Shown here in pieces: positions 48,572-50,117 of a stretch of DNA of 50,117 nt; position 1 is the first letter of the stretch, and every line of letters begins with the position of its first letter. Where the stretch lies: the NCBI RefSeq assembly GCF_028290025.1, contig NZ_JAQGKQ010000022.1:1-50117 (forward strand), in the 5' to 3' direction. The notes below the pieces were generated by a model. The model was not told where the DNA came from, searched no databases, and worked only from the letters and a program-made list of their open reading frames with translations. Source of the DNA: Cypionkella sp. GTDB lineage: Bacteria; Pseudomonadota; Alphaproteobacteria; Rhodobacterales; Rhodobacteraceae. A program made the translations under genes and the position numbers.

Positions 48572-48680
48572 GCTCACTACTTTCTCGGTTGTCCCTGATA
48601 TTAGACAAACCGAACCGGTGATATACGTCAAGTTTTATCGTGATGCGATATCTTGGCAGTGTGAGTACTTCTCCTTAAAA

Positions 48681-48992
48681 TCAACGCGCAAACGCCTCAA
48701 TGGCTACCATCGCCGCCCTTAGCTGGCGTGTCGTGTCGTCAAAATTAAGCGCACAAAGTGCGGCGATAAAGTTGGATTCGATCCGCGCCAATTCGAAGAT
48801 ATGGCTATCGTTGTCCTGCAGGCTATCGCGATAGAGGTCAAACGCCTTGTGCACAAAAGTGATAGGATCACAAATAGGCGTAGGCGTTACCCCCGGCGCA
48901 ACCAACTCTCTCAAACTGGCAACGGCACGACGGCGGCGGGCAAGGCACTCTAGATGCCAAGCGACGTTCGGGAAGGCTTCAATCCGTGTCAT
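48681..48992 (-). CDS. Unknown small helical protein
   Basis: 103 aa from the ATG at 48992, which has GGAG 8 nt upstream; the frame continues to 49046. Helical and Arg/Ala-rich (HLECLARRRRAVASLRELVA, RQLRAAMVAIEAFAR). No family recognised. Confidence 0.5.
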   Translation of the reverse strand: MTRIEAFPNVAWHLECLARRRRAVASLRELVAPGVTPTPICDPITFVHKAFDLYRDSLQDNDSHIFELARIESNFIAALCALNFDDTTRQLRAAMVAIEAFAR

Positions 48993-49219
48993 GTAGCGAC
49001 TCCGTGCCGATGAGCACATAAAGGGAACATTAACCTTTTGCGGCATGGCTGATCAAGTCGGAGAATCCGGGGAAATGGCGGAATGTTGTGGATAACATCG
49101 CGGACTTGGCTACGCAGATCGGGAACCTTGTAACTCAAAGGTCAAATCGGAGATGTTTTGAACACTCGCCTACGGTGGTCTGATGCGCCCACGGGGCAGC
49201 TAAGTCATTTGGGCAGCGC

Positions 49220-49531
49220 CTAGCAATCCGATCCGCCCGACGTCTGGCATAAGCGCCTAATGCTAGATGCAGCATTCGCCGCATCCGTGCTAGAAAAGCC
49301 GCGACTTGTAAGAGCGTCGTAGGCATTTTGATCCTCCCACGAGACAGAGGATTTATGATAGATATTCGCTTGATTTATTTGCGCGTAAATCCCAGCGGCT
49401 AGTGTAAAAGCACCTAGGATAAGCGCAGCTTTTGGGCCTGTCATTTTGAATGGCACGCGCTCAGTTTCCTTAGGCTCTATCGACAATGGGTCACCTGCTA
49501 TTGCTTGGATGTTTGAGGCTAGGGGGAGCAT
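49220..49531 (-). CDS. Small single-pass membrane protein, unknown
   Basis: 103 aa from the ATG at 49531; a TTG at 49543 is in frame. One hydrophobic segment (GPKAALILGAFTLAAGIYAQ), then a polar tail with two cysteines at the end. No good ribosome site. Moderate support. Confidence 0.4.
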   Translation of the reverse strand: MLPLASNIQAIAGDPLSIEPKETERVPFKMTGPKAALILGAFTLAAGIYAQINQANIYHKSSVSWEDQNAYDALTSRGFSSTDAANAASSIRRLCQTSGGSDC

Positions 49532-49556
49532 AAAATTTCGCAAGTGACTCAGCGTT

Positions 49557-49742
49557 CTAAGCCAGAAGTGCCGTCAAAGCCTGCCAGCTTCGACCGCTCA
49601 CTGACACAACATGCTCATACCACCCGTCAAGATACCTCGACAGTTCGTCAAATTTATGGTTTTTGATTGTCAACACCGCGCAGAGTCCCCTGCCATGCCC
49701 TGCACATAAATCGCATACATTTGACGCCCTGATAACATACAT
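49557..49742 (-). CDS. Short open frame with FNR-like cysteine spacing
   Basis: 61 aa. VCDLCAGHGRGLCAVL has a C-x2-C-x7-C spacing like the N-terminal iron-sulfur site of FnrL-type regulators, and FDELSRYL could match the following helix, but no further Crp/Fnr sequence follows. The start codon lies within the right arm repeat. It may be a truncated remnant or chance. Confidence 0.25.
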   Translation of the reverse strand: MYVIRASNVCDLCAGHGRGLCAVLTIKNHKFDELSRYLDGWYEHVVSVSGRSWQALTALLA

Positions 49743-49744
49743 TG
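49713..49744 (+). repeat. Right arm-type integrase binding repeats
   Basis: GCATACATTTG at 49713-49723 and ACATACATTG at 49735-49744, 22 nt apart, the same period and orientation as the left set (35879-35911). Confidence 0.5.
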
Positions 49745-49813
49745 CTAATTTTGATGCCTCGCAACGTATTGATATTGTTTATCTTTATGAATCAAAAAAT
49801 TGCGATGCGCTTC

Positions 49814-49870
49814 CGGGCATATAAACCTCCGCAGAACGCTTGGAGGCAGAAGCTATGAAAAACCCGTTAA
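49814..49870. repeat. Right attachment repeat (attR candidate)
   Basis: Begins with CGGGCATAT, followed by AAACCTCCG and, after a diverged stretch, GAAGCTATGAAAAACCC and TTAA. On the minus strand it reads as a GGAGG ribosome site and ATG-CCC, mirroring the DUF2793 leader at the left end, but only about ten codons follow. Confidence 0.65.
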
Positions 49871-49968
49871 CACCGCCGCACCAGAGCGCACGGTAACGCC
49901 TTAACTATTTCAATCACGCAGGCCGAGCGTGTTGTGGCGCTTAGATTGGCGCCAGATCAAACTTGAGC

Positions 49969-50117
49969 CTAACCGCCAAAAGCCAGTCCAAGCGCTATCG
50001 CCCACATCGTCGCGCCCACAACAATTTCTAACACCACCCAAGCTTTCGGATTGGCAAACACTGGAGCCAGCAACCGCGCGCCGTAGCCCAAAGCCGTAAA
50101 GAAGCTGAAACTACCTG
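49969..50117 (-). CDS. LysE/ArgO-family exporter, C-terminal part
   Basis: Forty-eight residues enter from the right edge and end at a TAG in 49969-49971. FFTALGYGARLLAPVF, then a Trp-containing helix (WVVLEIVVGATMWAIALGL), is the typical end of amino-acid exporters with the LysE fold. The rest lies outside the window. Confidence 0.7.
   Translation of the reverse strand, partial: GSFSFFTALGYGARLLAPVFANPKAWVVLEIVVGATMWAIALGLAFGG

Larger units (their letters stand above)
35762..49822. mobile_element. Integrated satellite-like or integrative element, about 14 kb
   Basis: Bounded by a diverged direct repeat with a shared CGGGCATAT core (35762-35770 and 49814-49822). A tyrosine integrase gene lies next to the left end, and arm-type repeats lie just inside both ends. 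Contents: integrase, AlpA-like protein, small unknown genes, a primase/helicase-like ATPase, an iteron region, PIN-like nuclease, serine recombinase, and small membrane or secreted proteins. No capsid, terminase, portal or conjugation genes were seen. Base composition looks lower in GC than the flanking chromosome. The structural fibre genes to the left and the exporter gene to the right are chromosomal. Confidence 0.75.

Overview
The window looks like a chromosome segment of an alphaproteobacterium of the Rhodobacterales (Roseobacter/Rhodobacter relatives). Three things suggest this: the order rplU-rpmA-(GNAT)-obgE-proB-proA with chpT and a DUF3553 gene beside it, an olsB-olsA pair, and a repeated hairpin plus GGGATATTT motif of the kind I associate with this group.

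Layout. (1) 1-7450: a minus-strand sugar or polyol uptake operon (binding protein, two permeases, ATPase, FGGY kinase running off the left edge), divergent from a MocR-type regulator. (2) 7.5-17 kb: a gene graveyard. It holds a broken grxB next to an IS fragment, an N-terminally truncated RraA-like gene, one intact CoA-transferase gene, a fused tctC/tctB, a multiply broken tctA, a twice-frameshifted HMG-CoA-lyase-like gene, an integrase with one nonsense codon and the decayed C-terminal part of a type ISP restriction-modification enzyme. It ends at a tRNA-Ser(CGA) gene. (3) 17.3-33.4 kb: dense housekeeping genes, almost all intact (L21, L27, acetyltransferases, Obg, proline synthesis, ChpT, ornithine-lipid synthesis, ThiE-like, TrmJ-like, glycosyltransferase, nitrilase-like, GalE, UDP-glucose dehydrogenase). 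(4) 33.6-35.8 kb: three minus-strand genes of phage/GTA fibre type, ending upstream in a DUF2793 gene.

(5) 35.76-49.82 kb: an integrated mobile element of about 14 kb, the most interesting part. A tyrosine integrase lies at its left end. The two ends carry a diverged direct repeat of about 58 bp with a shared CGGGCATAT core. Inside each end are ACATACATT-type repeats that resemble integrase arm sites. The element carries a small AlpA-like DNA-binding protein, several small unknown proteins, a 703-aa primase/helicase-like ATPase with a degenerate Walker A, and an iteron-rich, AT-rich origin-like region just behind that gene. It also carries a PIN-like nuclease, a serine recombinase, a repeat-containing membrane protein and a set of small secreted or membrane proteins. 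I see no capsid, terminase or conjugation genes, so it looks like a replication-capable satellite or integrative element. Its core overlaps the start codon of the DUF2793 gene, so integration swaps that gene's leader and ribosome-binding site for a similar element-borne version.

(6) 49.97 kb to the end: the C-terminal part of a LysE-family exporter, back in the chromosome. All calls come from reading the sequence; no database or structure search was run.
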